Notes: generated by a model from the letters alone, not told the origin. 64,000 nucleotides of DNA from Allobosea lupini (GCF_900109525.1 NZ_FOAN01000004.1:186001-250000); one strand, 5' to 3'; numbered from the stretch's first letter, positions 48,260 through 56,595 are shown. Translations and numbers: made by a program.

Positions 48260-48820
48260 CTAAGGATGCAGCGCCGCGACCTTCACCAGCCGGGCCACCA
48301 TCTTGTCGCGCATGCCCTTCAGGCGCTTGTCGGTGAAGTCGCCATCCTCGCCATAGGCCTTGTCGGCTCCGTTGACCGCGAGCATGTCCGGCACGAGCAG
48401 CGCGCCGAAGCCGAGCTCGAGGACGGTGCGCAGCTGGGTCAGGCAGCGATAGGTGCCAAGATTGCCGGCAGAGGCGCCACCGATCGCGACGGTCTTTCCG
48501 CGCAGCCCGGGGCCGCCGGAGCGGACAATGCTGATCCAGTCGAGCGCGTTCTTCAGTGCCGGCGGATAGCCGGAATTGTATTCGGGGCTGGCTATGAAGA
48601 GCCCGTCATGGCCATCGACCAGCGCCGCCAGCGCCTTCGCCTCGGCAGGCGGATCGTTGTCATAGGCACGGGCGTCGATGAGCGGCAGCGGGTAGTCGCC
48701 GAGCGAGATCTGCGTCACCTCGGCTCCGGCATCCTGCAGATTCCTCGCGATCAGGGTTGCGAGCCGGGTATTCATCGAACCCGGGCGCCAGGAGCCGGCG
48801 AAGACGAGGATTTTTGGCAT
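48260..48820 (-). CDS. NADPH-dependent FMN reductase
   Basis: 186-residue flavodoxin-fold reductase. Phosphate loop LVFAGSWRPGSMNTRLA (about residues 6-22) and SPEYNSGYPPALKNALDWIS (about 79-98) are hallmarks of the azoreductase/ChrR/YieF-like group. It reduces FMN-bound quinones, chromate or azo compounds. The start at 48820 is preferred over a GTG two codons earlier because GGAG lies 5 nt before it. Confidence 0.9.
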   Translation of the reverse strand: MPKILVFAGSWRPGSMNTRLATLIARNLQDAGAEVTQISLGDYPLPLIDARAYDNDPPAEAKALAALVDGHDGLFIASPEYNSGYPPALKNALDWISIVRSGGPGLRGKTVAIGGASAGNLGTYRCLTQLRTVLELGFGALLVPDMLAVNGADKAYGEDGDFTDKRLKGMRDKMVARLVKVAALHP

Positions 48821-48911
48821 GGTCACTCCGACTTGATAACCGGACTGCTGGGTCCGGCGTTCTCAGTTCGTGATGTCGGAGTGAGGCAGGGCCGACGTCA
48901 AGCCCACGCCG

Positions 48912-49712
48912 TCACGGCTTGGCGCGGCGATAGACCCAGACGCGCGCCGGCGGGATATTGCGCAGCACCCAGTCGGAGACCTGGGCCTTGAGGCCGGAGC
49001 CCTTGCGCGGCACCGGCGAGATCACCGCATAGGTGAACTGGATGAAGGGTGCGCCGGGGTTGAGCACATTGGCAAAGGCGTCCTGCACCAGTTCGGTCCG
49101 CTCGGCCGGCGGCTTGTTGAACAGCGGCAGCGAGGACACCACTGCGCTCGCCTTGTCGGTCAGATGCCCGGCGAGCGTGGTCGAGAGCGCATAGGCATCG
49201 CCCTCGATGACGGTTGCCCGCGGGAAGCGGCGACGCAGCAGGTCGCAGAACTCCGGACTGTACTCGACCAGGATCAGCCTGGCTTCATCGATGCCGCGTT
49301 CGATCAGCGCTTCGGTGACCGGGCCGGTGCCGGGGCCGATCTCGACCACCGGCCCTTGCGCCTGCGGATCGACATAGGAAGCCATGCGCCGGGCCAGGAA
49401 AGGGCTCGACGGCGCGACCGCGCCGGTCCTTCCAGGCGAATCGATCCAGGACTTGAGGAAGCGGGCATCGTCGCTGAACCGGGCCTTGGCCTCGTCGGCC
49501 GCCTTGCGCACCTGCGATTTCAGCTTGCCGGCGGTGTTGCGGACCTCGTCCTCGACCTTGTAGCGCGCCGCGGCGACCCGAAGCCTGGCCTCTGCGACGC
49601 TGTCGGCGAAATCGGCCGCCGTCAGCCGCACCTCATGCTCCAGCCGCGCGGCCACGGACGAGCGCCCGAGGCGAGTGGCGCGCAGGCGCTGACCGGAAGC
49701 GGAATGGGCCAT
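48912..49712 (-). CDS. phospholipid N-methyltransferase-like protein with N-terminal helix
   Basis: 266 residues. Residues about 75-266 are a SAM-dependent methyltransferase: motif I VVEIGPGTGPVTEAL, then VEYSPEFCDLL and SLPLFNKPP, ending NIPPARVWVYRR, the typical end of rhizobial PmtA. This enzyme makes phosphatidylcholine from phosphatidylethanolamine. Residues 1-70 are an added charged amphipathic stretch (AADFADSVAEARLRVAAARY, VRNTAGKLKSQVRKAADEAK) that normal PmtA lacks. It could bind membrane. Start at 49712 has no strong ribosome-binding site. Confidence 0.8.
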   Translation of the reverse strand: MAHSASGQRLRATRLGRSSVAARLEHEVRLTAADFADSVAEARLRVAAARYKVEDEVRNTAGKLKSQVRKAADEAKARFSDDARFLKSWIDSPGRTGAVAPSSPFLARRMASYVDPQAQGPVVEIGPGTGPVTEALIERGIDEARLILVEYSPEFCDLLRRRFPRATVIEGDAYALSTTLAGHLTDKASAVVSSLPLFNKPPAERTELVQDAFANVLNPGAPFIQFTYAVISPVPRKGSGLKAQVSDWVLRNIPPARVWVYRRAKP

Positions 49713-49849
49713 CCAGAACCTCGATGCGGCCAGGCAAAAAGCCCGCGCCGGAGCGACATGACAATGCCGTGACGTTACGCCGCTGTCATATGGGGTCAAG
49801 AGCGGGGCGAATCCAGCGATTTCTTGGCCGCCCGCACGGCCCTCAGCGA

Positions 49850-50626
49850 TCAAATCAGCGGACGCGGGTGAAGCTCGCTCTCGAACAGCAGCGCCATGCG
49901 CTCGGTCAGGCGCGGATTGTGGATGGTGAGGCGGCCGCGCTCGAGCGAGAACATCCCGGCTTTGCGCAGGCGGGCCCAAGTCTTGCTGGTATGGACTAGC
50001 GAAAGGCCGAGTGCATCGGCGAGCTGCTGCTGCGTCAGCGGGAAGACGAAGCTCCTCTCGGCAACCAGGCCGAGCGCGTCGGCCCTGCGGTAGAGCGAGA
50101 TCACCAGCGCCGCGATCCGCTCCTGCGCATTGCGCTGGCCGACCGAGGTCAGGTTCTCGTCGATCAGGCTCTCCTCGCGCGAGCCGAGCCAGGCCAGCTC
50201 ATAGGCGAGCGCCGGCATCCGCCCGAACATCTCATAGGTGCGCCGGCGCGGGAAGACGCAGAGCTCGACCTCGGTCAGCGCCTCGATGCCGTGCTGGGCG
50301 GCGCTGAGCAGCGAGGCCTGCAGGCCGACGATATCGCCGGGCAAAAGAAAATTGAGGATCTGCCGGCGTCCATCCGGCAGCGATTTGTAGCGGAAGGCCC
50401 AGCCGGAAAAGAGCGTGTAGAGCTCGGCATCCTCCTGGCCGGGATGGATGATGTCGGCGCCGGCCGGCAATTGCCGGTGATCAAGCTTCATCTCCTGGAT
50501 GAAGCGGATCTCCTCGTCGGATTTGTCCTTGAAGGCAGGTTTCAGCCGCAACGGACAGGCCAGGCAGGACGGGCTGCGGTGATTGCGATGATTGCTCGAT
50601 GCGACGATCACGCCCGGCTCCCTCAT
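49850..50626 (-). CDS. Crp/Fnr-family transcriptional regulator
   Basis: 258 residues. Cyclic-nucleotide-like effector domain about 30-150, helix-turn-helix near 195-230 (LTQQQLADALGLSLVHTSKTWARLRKAGM). Cys21 and Cys24 (SPSCLACPLR) and Cys123 (ELCVFPRR) occupy three of the four FNR cluster positions. The third, near residue 29-30, is not Cys, so a complete oxygen-sensing cluster is doubtful. The start at 50626 is chosen; earlier residues are low-similarity. It is divergent from the BacA-like gene. Confidence 0.85.
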   Translation of the reverse strand: MREPGVIVASSNHRNHRSPSCLACPLRLKPAFKDKSDEEIRFIQEMKLDHRQLPAGADIIHPGQEDAELYTLFSGWAFRYKSLPDGRRQILNFLLPGDIVGLQASLLSAAQHGIEALTEVELCVFPRRRTYEMFGRMPALAYELAWLGSREESLIDENLTSVGQRNAQERIAALVISLYRRADALGLVAERSFVFPLTQQQLADALGLSLVHTSKTWARLRKAGMFSLERGRLTIHNPRLTERMALLFESELHPRPLI

Positions 50627-50631
50627 CCGCC

Positions 50632-50657
50632 GGAACCCGCGGCGAATGCTTTGCGTT
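50632..50657 (+). promoter_or_regulatory. sigma-EcfG promoter of the BacA-like gene
   Basis: GGAAC (50632-50636), 17 nt, CGTT (50654-50657) on the plus strand: an exact match. It lies 78 nt before the exporter start codon and overlaps the upstream end of the Crp/Fnr gene. Confidence 0.75.
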
Positions 50658-50734
50658 TGTGTGTGGCGCGAAAGCGTTGGCTTAGCAATCGCGCTTCGTC
50701 TCGGCATTAGCAGATCGGCTGGGGAGGCCGCCGC

Positions 50735-52546
50735 ATGAAATCACGTGCCTCCGGGCTGCGGCGCTCGCGCCTGCGCCAGTTCTTTCGTGTCGCCCTGGGT
50801 TTCTGGCGGGGCAAGACCAGATTGCGCGCCTGGGGGCTCACCATTGCGGTGCTGCTCTTCGTCGCCGCCCAGCTCGGTGCCGCAGTCGGCATCAACAGCT
50901 GGAACCGGCTCTTCTTCGACGCGCTGGAAAAGCGCGATTTCGACAAGATCTGGACGGCTGTCGGCTGGCTGCCGCTGATCGTCGCGGCGTCGGCTGCATC
51001 GTTGTCCTGCCTGGTGATCAGTCGGATGCTGCTGCAGATGCGCTGGCGCGAATGGCTGACGCATCGCCTCGCGGGCTGGTGGATCGCCGACCAGCGCTAT
51101 TACCGGATGCAGTTCGTCGCGCGCGAACAGAGCGCCCCCGAGTACCGCATCGCCGAGGATGTCCGCCTTTCCATCGAGCCCCTGGTCGAGTTCGCCATCG
51201 GCCTGCTCAGCGCTTTCGTGACCGCGGTGACCTTCGCCGCGATCCTGTGGCAAGTCGCAGGCTCGGCGCATTTCACGCTCGCCGGGGCCGAGATCGTCAT
51301 ACCCAGCTACATGGCGATCGCTGCGATCGTCTACGCGGTCATCGCCTCGATCGCGGCCTATTTTGCCGGGCGCCCCCTGGTGCCCCGCATCGCCGCCAAG
51401 AACGAGGCCGAGGCGCAGTTTCGCGCCGAGATGACGCGGTTGCGCGAGAACGCCGAGAGCATCGCCCTGATCAAGGGCGACGCCGACGAGCGCGATTCGG
51501 TCGGAGAGAACTATGGTCGCGTCGTCGCTGCCTGGCTGAAGGTGATCCGGCAGCAGGGCGTCATCGCCATCGTGCTGAACACCAATGGCGCGCTGTTCCC
51601 GATCGTGCCGCTGCTGCTGATCGCGCCGAAATACCTCTCGGGCGAGATCACCCTGGGCGCCGTCATGCAGGTCGTCGCCGCCTTCAGCGCGGTGCAGGCC
51701 GCCCTGATCTGGTTCGTCGACAATTTCGTCCGGCTGGCGGAGTGGTTCGCCTCGGTGAGGCGCGTCGACGAGCTGGCCGAAGCGCTGGAGGCGCTCGACG
51801 TCGGCACGATCATGGAAGGCGAGACCCAGATCGAGCTGGGCGAGAGCGAGGACGACGACATCCATATCGCGGATCTGTCGATCGCCCACCTCAACGGGCG
51901 GATCGTCATCGCCGATGCGTCGATCGTGATCGAGGCCGGCGAGAAGGTCCTGGTCGCCGGCGAGAGCGGCACGGGCAAGAGCACCCTGATCCGTGCGATC
52001 GCGGGCCTCTGGCCGTGGGGCGCGGGCTCGATCAAGCTGCCTCCGGGCAAGCGTATCGCCTTCGTGCCGCAGAAGCCCTACCTGCCGATCGGCACGCTGC
52101 GCGACGTGCTGCTCTATCCGGAAGCGGAGAGCCGCGTCGACGACGAAGCGGTCAGGGACGCGCTGAAGCGCTGCGGGCTCGCCTCGCTCGGGCGACGGCT
52201 CGACGAGGAGGAGCGTTGGGACCAGACCCTGTCCGGCGGCGAGCGTCAGCGCATCGCTTTCGCCCGGCTGCTGATCCAGAAGCCCGACATCATCATCATG
52301 GACGAGGCGACCTCGGCGCTCGACGAGGCCAGCCAGGATTCGCTGCTCGGGCTGATCGACAGCGAACTCTCCTATGCGACGATCATCAGCGTCGGGCATC
52401 GGCCTGGCCTCGAGGATTTCCACGAGCGCAAGATCACCTTCGAGAAGCGCGAGGCCGGCGCGCATCTGACCTCGAAGCGCCTGACCCGGTCGCTCTGGCG
52501 GCTCTTCCGCCGGCGCGAAGCCGCCAATGATCGCTCGGTCGCCTGA
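50735..52546 (+). CDS. BacA/SbmA-like ABC transporter, permease fused to ATPase
   Basis: 603 residues. Membrane domain about 20-330 of the SbmA/BacA/YddA type (ALEKRDFDKIWTAVGWLPLI, then WREWLTHRLAGWWIADQRYY, the family hallmark). ATPase domain about 375-590: Walker A GESGTGKSTLIRA, signature LSGGERQRIAFARLL, Walker B IIIMDEATSALDEA. These proteins import peptides, vitamin B12 or lipids, and BacA affects very-long-chain fatty acids in rhizobia. A sigma-EcfG promoter stands upstream. Confidence 0.9.
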   Translation: MKSRASGLRRSRLRQFFRVALGFWRGKTRLRAWGLTIAVLLFVAAQLGAAVGINSWNRLFFDALEKRDFDKIWTAVGWLPLIVAASAASLSCLVISRMLLQMRWREWLTHRLAGWWIADQRYYRMQFVAREQSAPEYRIAEDVRLSIEPLVEFAIGLLSAFVTAVTFAAILWQVAGSAHFTLAGAEIVIPSYMAIAAIVYAVIASIAAYFAGRPLVPRIAAKNEAEAQFRAEMTRLRENAESIALIKGDADERDSVGENYGRVVAAWLKVIRQQGVIAIVLNTNGALFPIVPLLLIAPKYLSGEITLGAVMQVVAAFSAVQAALIWFVDNFVRLAEWFASVRRVDELAEALEALDVGTIMEGETQIELGESEDDDIHIADLSIAHLNGRIVIADASIVIEAGEKVLVAGESGTGKSTLIRAIAGLWPWGAGSIKLPPGKRIAFVPQKPYLPIGTLRDVLLYPEAESRVDDEAVRDALKRCGLASLGRRLDEEERWDQTLSGGERQRIAFARLLIQKPDIIIMDEATSALDEASQDSLLGLIDSELSYATIISVGHRPGLEDFHERKITFEKREAGAHLTSKRLTRSLWRLFRRREAANDRSVA

Positions 52547-52601
52547 TAAACGAATCGCGCCCGAAGAAAGAATCGGGATCGCTGCGATTTTCGCGCAAAC
52601 C

Positions 52602-52626
52602 GGAACAATTCCCTGCCAGACGGGTT
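52602..52626 (+). promoter_or_regulatory. variant sigma-EcfG promoter
   Basis: GGAAC (52602-52606) followed after 17 nt by GTT (52624-52626), equal to N16 with GGTT in place of CGTT. It lies 51 nt before the small secreted-protein gene at 52678. Confidence 0.55.
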
Positions 52627-52677
52627 GAAAAGCCGTTCCGCCTTTCAAGAACGACCACACGAACCGGGAGAGCGAAG

Positions 52678-52953
52678 ATGCCGACTGCCAGCCTTGCCCC
52701 CTTCAAGCGCGCTGCTACCTTCTTCGGCGGCATGGCGCTGGTCGTGACCGCCTTGACCATGGGCGCCTCGTACCAGAACGGTTTCGGCGAGAGCTCGGAA
52801 GCGGTCGCCCAGACCAAGCTCCAGCGTGGCGCCCCGGCCGACGTCCAGTTCGCGGCGGTCAATCCGGCCGAGATGCGCCGTGATTTCGCTCATCGCGTCG
52901 TCCCGACCTCGCAGCGCGAGGCCAGCCTCAAGGGCAACACCGTTCTGCGGTAA
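52678..52953 (+). CDS. small protein of unknown function, possibly secreted
   Basis: 91 residues. A hydrophobic stretch near residues 13-34 (TFFGGMALVVTALTMGASYQ) works as a signal peptide or a single membrane anchor. The rest (AVAQTKLQRGAPADVQFAAV, EMRRDFAHRVVPTSQREASL) is polar. GGGAGAG lies about 8 nt before the ATG. A sigma-EcfG-like promoter precedes it and a strong hairpin follows, so it is transcribed alone. No family recognised. Confidence 0.65.
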   Translation: MPTASLAPFKRAATFFGGMALVVTALTMGASYQNGFGESSEAVAQTKLQRGAPADVQFAAVNPAEMRRDFAHRVVPTSQREASLKGNTVLR

Positions 52954-53004
52954 AACTCCGGAACCGATCCGGCGCTCGCGCGTAGTTGACCTGCCTGACC
53001 AGCA

Positions 53005-53026
53005 AAGCCGCCGCGAGGCGGCTTTT
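53005..53026 (+). terminator. intrinsic terminator after the 52678 gene
   Basis: AAGCCGCC-GCGA-GGCGGCTT stem with TTTT at its end on the plus strand, 51 nt after the stop codon and 40 nt before the transglutaminase start. Confidence 0.8.
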
Positions 53027-53065
53027 CGCATGATGGCGAGGTAAGATGGATCGGCTGGAGATCAA

Positions 53066-53938
53066 ATGTATCTGCGCATTCGCCACGCGACGACCTATCG
53101 CTACGCCGAGCCGGTCGTCTTCGGCCCGCACCGGCTGATGCTGCGCCCGCGCGATTCGTTCGATCTGCGCGTCATCGACACCGCGATCGCCATCTCGCCG
53201 CCGGCCGCGCTGCGCTGGATGCACGATGCCTATGGCAACCCCGTCGCCATGGCGAGCTTCGCGGGTCCCTCGGACACGCTCGATGTCGTCAGCGAGCTCG
53301 TCGTCCAGCGCTTCGGCTCGGCGCTGCCGCGCTCTAGGCTTGAGCCCGACATCGATAGCTCCGATATCAACTACACCCCGGCCGAGCGGGCCGTCCTCCA
53401 GCCCTATCTCGATCTCGCCGCCGCCGATCCCGATGGCGCGCTCGACGCCTGGCTGCAAGCGTTCCGGACCCGGCTCAACGGCGGCCACTTGCTGCGTGCC
53501 CTGGCGCATGAGATCAACGCCAGCCTGAGCTATGCCGTGCGCTTCGACGAGGGGACGCAGCATCCGCTCGATACCCTGCAAGCGGGGGCGGGTTCCTGCC
53601 GCGACTACGCCTGGCTGTTCATCGAGCTGGCGCGCCGGCTCGGCTTCGCCGCGCGCTTCGTCACCGGCTATATCCATGACCGCTCGCCGCAGGGCGGGGC
53701 GATGACCTCCGTGGCCGGGCTGACCCATGCCTGGGCCGACGTCTTCATTCCCAATGACGGCTGGGTCGAATTCGATCCGACCAACGACCTCGTCGCCGAC
53801 CGGCAATTGCTGCGGGTCGCGGTGGCGCGTGTACCGGAGGATGCTTCGCCGGTGTCGGGAAGCTATGTCGGGCCGACCGGCGCCTTCCTCGGACTCAGCG
53901 TCGGCGTCGAGATCACGCCGGTCGACAAGCTCGGCTGA
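53066..53938 (+). CDS. transglutaminase-like cysteine protease family protein
   Basis: 290 residues. N-terminal bacterial transglutaminase-associated domain (MYLRIRHATTYRYAEPVVFGPHRL) and catalytic core with Cys178 (GAGSCRDYAWLF), His221 (LTHAWADVF) and Asp237 (WVEFDPTND). There is no signal peptide, so a cytoplasmic location is likely. These proteins probably act as proteases or in peptide modification; no partner genes are adjacent. Its last 76 nt overlap the end of the convergent sensor gene. Confidence 0.88.
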   Translation: MYLRIRHATTYRYAEPVVFGPHRLMLRPRDSFDLRVIDTAIAISPPAALRWMHDAYGNPVAMASFAGPSDTLDVVSELVVQRFGSALPRSRLEPDIDSSDINYTPAERAVLQPYLDLAAADPDGALDAWLQAFRTRLNGGHLLRALAHEINASLSYAVRFDEGTQHPLDTLQAGAGSCRDYAWLFIELARRLGFAARFVTGYIHDRSPQGGAMTSVAGLTHAWADVFIPNDGWVEFDPTNDLVADRQLLRVAVARVPEDASPVSGSYVGPTGAFLGLSVGVEITPVDKLG

Positions 53939-55593
53939 GCCTCGTCGCTCTGGCGCTGAGCGCCGTGACTCAAGCGCCAGACGCCGAGGCTGCGCCCCTG
54001 CGGCGGGCTGATCTCCACGGCTTCGATCTGCATCAGGAGTCCGGCGAACAGGCGCGGCGGCGCGATCTGCGTGGTGTCGCGGTCGGAGCTGATGGCGATA
54101 TCGAGGATGCCGTCGCCGGCTGCGGTCACGGCGAGTTCGAGGCCGATGCCCGGAGCTGTGCGCAGCACCCGGCTGACCACGTCGACGATCAGGAAGCCGA
54201 GCGGGATGATCCGATCGATCGGCAGGACAGCTTGCGTCTCGATGCGGCTTTCGAGCCGCTGGCCGCGGGCGAGGATCAGGCTGGAGACCATCGCCACGAC
54301 GTCGTCGAGGAACAGGTCGATCCGCACCGGCTGCATCTCGCCGTCGGCGAGCGTGAAACGATAGGCGGCCGACAGCACATGGACGCGGCATTCCGCATCC
54401 GACAGCGCCATCCGCGCCTCGCCTCGATGGTCGCGCTTGGTCAGGCCGATATAGCTCTGAACCACCTGGAGGCTGTTCTTGACCCGATGGTGCAATTCGC
54501 GGACCAGGAAACGATTGTCGTCGAGCGCGAGCCTGAGCTTGCTCTGGCGCACCTCCTGCTCGTCGACCATGGCATTGAAGGCCTCGGCGACGCTGCGGAT
54601 GTCGCGCGGCATCTCGTCGGAGAGCGGGACGTGGGCACTGGCCGAGCTCGACCTCGCCCGGGCCGTGGTCTCGATACCGCGCAGCCAGCGCACGCAATGC
54701 TGGTCGATCGCCTTCATATAGACCAGGCCAAGGAGAGTCAGCGTCAGCAGGGGTGCGAGCAGCAGGATGTAGAACTGCGTCCGCGCGGCTTGCTCCGCCG
54801 TGCCGTCGAAACTCGCCACGACATAGAGATCCGGCTCGGCCACCATGCGGGCTGCGTAGGCGCGGCTTGGTCCGGCCCGGCTCCGAGCAACCCAATGCGC
54901 GGTCGGTTCGGGTACGATCTCGGCATTCGGAAGCCAGGATGCATCGGCTTGCGCGCCGCCGCGCGCGACCACGACGTCGCCGCCGCGCCGGAGCAGCGCT
55001 GCCATCATGCCCTTGTCGCTGCTGCCGAGGTCGAAGGTATCGTCGAGCGGGTCCGGCTTGGTGAGCAGGAGCGCATCGCCTCCATCGAACTCGCTATAGA
55101 TGGCGAGATAGGAGCGGCCGGCGATCGTCACCTGATCGTAGCGGGCCTTGGTAAACTCGGTGCCGCCCCAGAGCTTGATGGGAGGCCGCGTGGCGAGCTG
55201 GTTCGCCACGCCCGTGAGCTCACCGCTCGGGATACTGCCTCCGAGCCCACCGACACAGTCCGGCTGGCCGGAGACCCGCAGCAGCAGTGACTCGTAGCCG
55301 TAGACCGCGGCAATGGCCTTCTCAGCGATGCGCCCACAGCTGTCCACCGCCGGCGCTGCCGCCCGGATCGCTGTGGAGCTGGCGACGAGCGAGCGCAGCG
55401 CGCCGCGATACCAAACGCGGGCGCGCACCGCGAAATCATCCGCTGCACGCGCCTGGGATGTCTGGATTGCCTCGAACACCGTCCGATAGGTCGCGACCGC
55501 CGCCGCCGCCGTCAGGCAGGCGATGGGCAGGACGATCGCGACCATCAGTGCCAGGAGGCGGCCGCGGACCGTCCTGAACAGCGAAAGGGCCAT
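53863..55593 (-). CDS. HisKA_2-family sensor protein with degenerate ATPase domain
   Basis: 576 residues. Membrane segments near 12-34 and 273-293 flank a periplasmic domain of about 240 residues with two Cys (Cys86, Cys113). A HAMP-like linker and HisKA_2 phosphotransfer helix follow (VRELHHRVKNSLQVVQSYIG, His368/369). The expected ATPase N-box and DxGxG glycine box are not recognisable: their places read FLIVDVVSRVLRTA and ISSDRDTTQIAP. It may therefore be a phosphatase or phosphotransfer protein, as PhyP in Sphingomonas PhyR loci, not a kinase. It lies 113 bp after ecfG. Confidence 0.8.
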   Translation of the reverse strand: MALSLFRTVRGRLLALMVAIVLPIACLTAAAAVATYRTVFEAIQTSQARAADDFAVRARVWYRGALRSLVASSTAIRAAAPAVDSCGRIAEKAIAAVYGYESLLLRVSGQPDCVGGLGGSIPSGELTGVANQLATRPPIKLWGGTEFTKARYDQVTIAGRSYLAIYSEFDGGDALLLTKPDPLDDTFDLGSSDKGMMAALLRRGGDVVVARGGAQADASWLPNAEIVPEPTAHWVARSRAGPSRAYAARMVAEPDLYVVASFDGTAEQAARTQFYILLLAPLLTLTLLGLVYMKAIDQHCVRWLRGIETTARARSSSASAHVPLSDEMPRDIRSVAEAFNAMVDEQEVRQSKLRLALDDNRFLVRELHHRVKNSLQVVQSYIGLTKRDHRGEARMALSDAECRVHVLSAAYRFTLADGEMQPVRIDLFLDDVVAMVSSLILARGQRLESRIETQAVLPIDRIIPLGFLIVDVVSRVLRTAPGIGLELAVTAAGDGILDIAISSDRDTTQIAPPRLFAGLLMQIEAVEISPPQGRSLGVWRLSHGAQRQSDEAQPSLSTGVISTPTLSPRKAPVGPT

Positions 55594-55711
55594 CAGATCA
55601 CGATGATTCTGGATCGAACCGATCCAGAATCAAAAAATGTGATCGATTCCAGGAGTTCAGAGCAGGATCCCCGCGAAAAACCGGTCGCACCTTTTCGCAT
55701 CCTGCTCTAGC
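55594..55711. repeat. Rhizobiales-type composite palindromic repeat
   Basis: One part is a perfect 12-bp hairpin GATTCTGGATCG-AAC-CGATCCAGAATC (55605-55631). The other is AGAGCAGGAT...ATCCTGCTCT (from 55659) enclosing CGCGAAAAACCGG and CCTTTTCGC. Repeats of this build are widespread in Rhizobiales. The ecfG stop codon (55709-55707) lies inside it, so it separates ecfG from the sensor gene and puts a hairpin 11 nt before the sensor start. Confidence 0.8.
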
Positions 55712-56267
55712 TGCCGACGGGTTCAGGTCCGGCGCGCTGCACGGCTGCGGTGATCCGGCGATCGGGGCCGAGATCATCGACGCCGCCGATGGACAGGAGC
55801 TCCGCCAGCTTGGCGCGTGCCCGGTTGACGCGGCTCTTGATCGTGCCGATCGCGACGCCGCAGATCTCGGCGGTCTCCTCATAGGACAGCCCGGTGGCGC
55901 CGACCATGATCAGCACCTCGCGCTGCTCCTCGGGGAGCTTGGCCAGTGCCTTGCGGAAATCGGCGAGGTCGAGATGGCTCTCCTGATTGCCGTGGGTCGC
56001 GAGCCTGTCGGCATAAGTGCCTTCGCTGTCCTGCACCTCGCGCCCGCGCTTGCGGTAGAGCGAGTAATAGGTGTTGCGCAGGATGGTGAAGAGCCAGGCC
56101 CGCAGGCTGGTGCCGGGCTGGAACTTCTCGGCATTGCCCCAGGCCTTGAGCAGCGTGTCCTGGACCAGATCGTCGGCGAGCTGCATCGAGCCCGAAAGCG
56201 ACGCCGCGAAAGCGCGCAGATTCGGAATCTCGGCGATCAGCCCGTCCTTGAAGTCAGCTGCGCTCAT
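55707..56267 (-). CDS. ecfG: general stress response sigma factor
   Basis: 186-residue ECF15-group sigma factor. Sigma-2 region about residues 20-90 (DLVQDTLLKAWGNAEKFQPG, LRAWLFTILRN) and sigma-4 about 115-165 (LPEEQREVLIMVGATGLSYEETAEICGV, GTIKSRVNRARAKL). It is bound by NepR and directs GGAAC-N16/17-CGTT promoters. Start at 56267 lies inside the last 14 nt of nepR, so the two are coupled. Confidence 0.95.
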   Translation of the reverse strand: MSAADFKDGLIAEIPNLRAFAASLSGSMQLADDLVQDTLLKAWGNAEKFQPGTSLRAWLFTILRNTYYSLYRKRGREVQDSEGTYADRLATHGNQESHLDLADFRKALAKLPEEQREVLIMVGATGLSYEETAEICGVAIGTIKSRVNRARAKLAELLSIGGVDDLGPDRRITAAVQRAGPEPVGS

Positions 56268-56478
56268 CGGAGCCGCCTTCGGCTTTGAGGCGCCGTTCGG
56301 TATCCTCGAGCTGGGCGAGCAACACCAGAAACCGGTCGGGCACCGGCGCACTGATCAGGTCGTCGTAATGCGCCTTGAGGGATCGGCCGATCGATTCCTG
56401 CACCCGCGGGTCGAGCACCCTCTCGTCGTCCGGTTCGGCCCTTGCCGCTTCGGGCGGATCGGCATTCATCAAATTCAT
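56254..56478 (-). CDS. nepR: anti-sigma factor NepR
   Basis: 74 residues. The conserved NepR helix region is VLDPRVQESIGRSLKAHYDD (about residues 22-41), followed by VPDRFLVLLAQLED. It sequesters EcfG until phosphorylated PhyR captures it. Start at 56478 (MNLMNADPPEA) has GGAG 8 nt upstream; a second ATG follows three codons later. A perfect sigma-EcfG promoter lies about 120 nt upstream, giving autoregulation. Confidence 0.93.
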   Translation of the reverse strand: MNLMNADPPEAARAEPDDERVLDPRVQESIGRSLKAHYDDLISAPVPDRFLVLLAQLEDTERRLKAEGGSDERS

Positions 56479-56595
56479 CACCCTAGCTCCATTGGCATGC
56501 CGACATGTTCGCCGATCACACCCCACCACGCCACGCACGCTCATCGGCACGCCGGCGCGCAACCACCCGGAAACGTACCTTCATTCGGCCCAATA

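Noticed and set aside
50741..52660. A 639-codon open frame antisense to the BacA-like transporter gene
   Set aside because: Same reverse-strand composition artefact; no domain recognisable and no ribosome-binding site.
52960..52984. GGAAC-N16-CGTA site before the transglutaminase gene
   Set aside because: The -10 has one mismatch and a strong terminator (53005-53026) lies between it and the gene.
55605..55631. 12-bp hairpin read as a terminator after ecfG
   Set aside because: On the minus strand the T-run precedes the stem instead of following it; the structure fits a palindromic repeat better.
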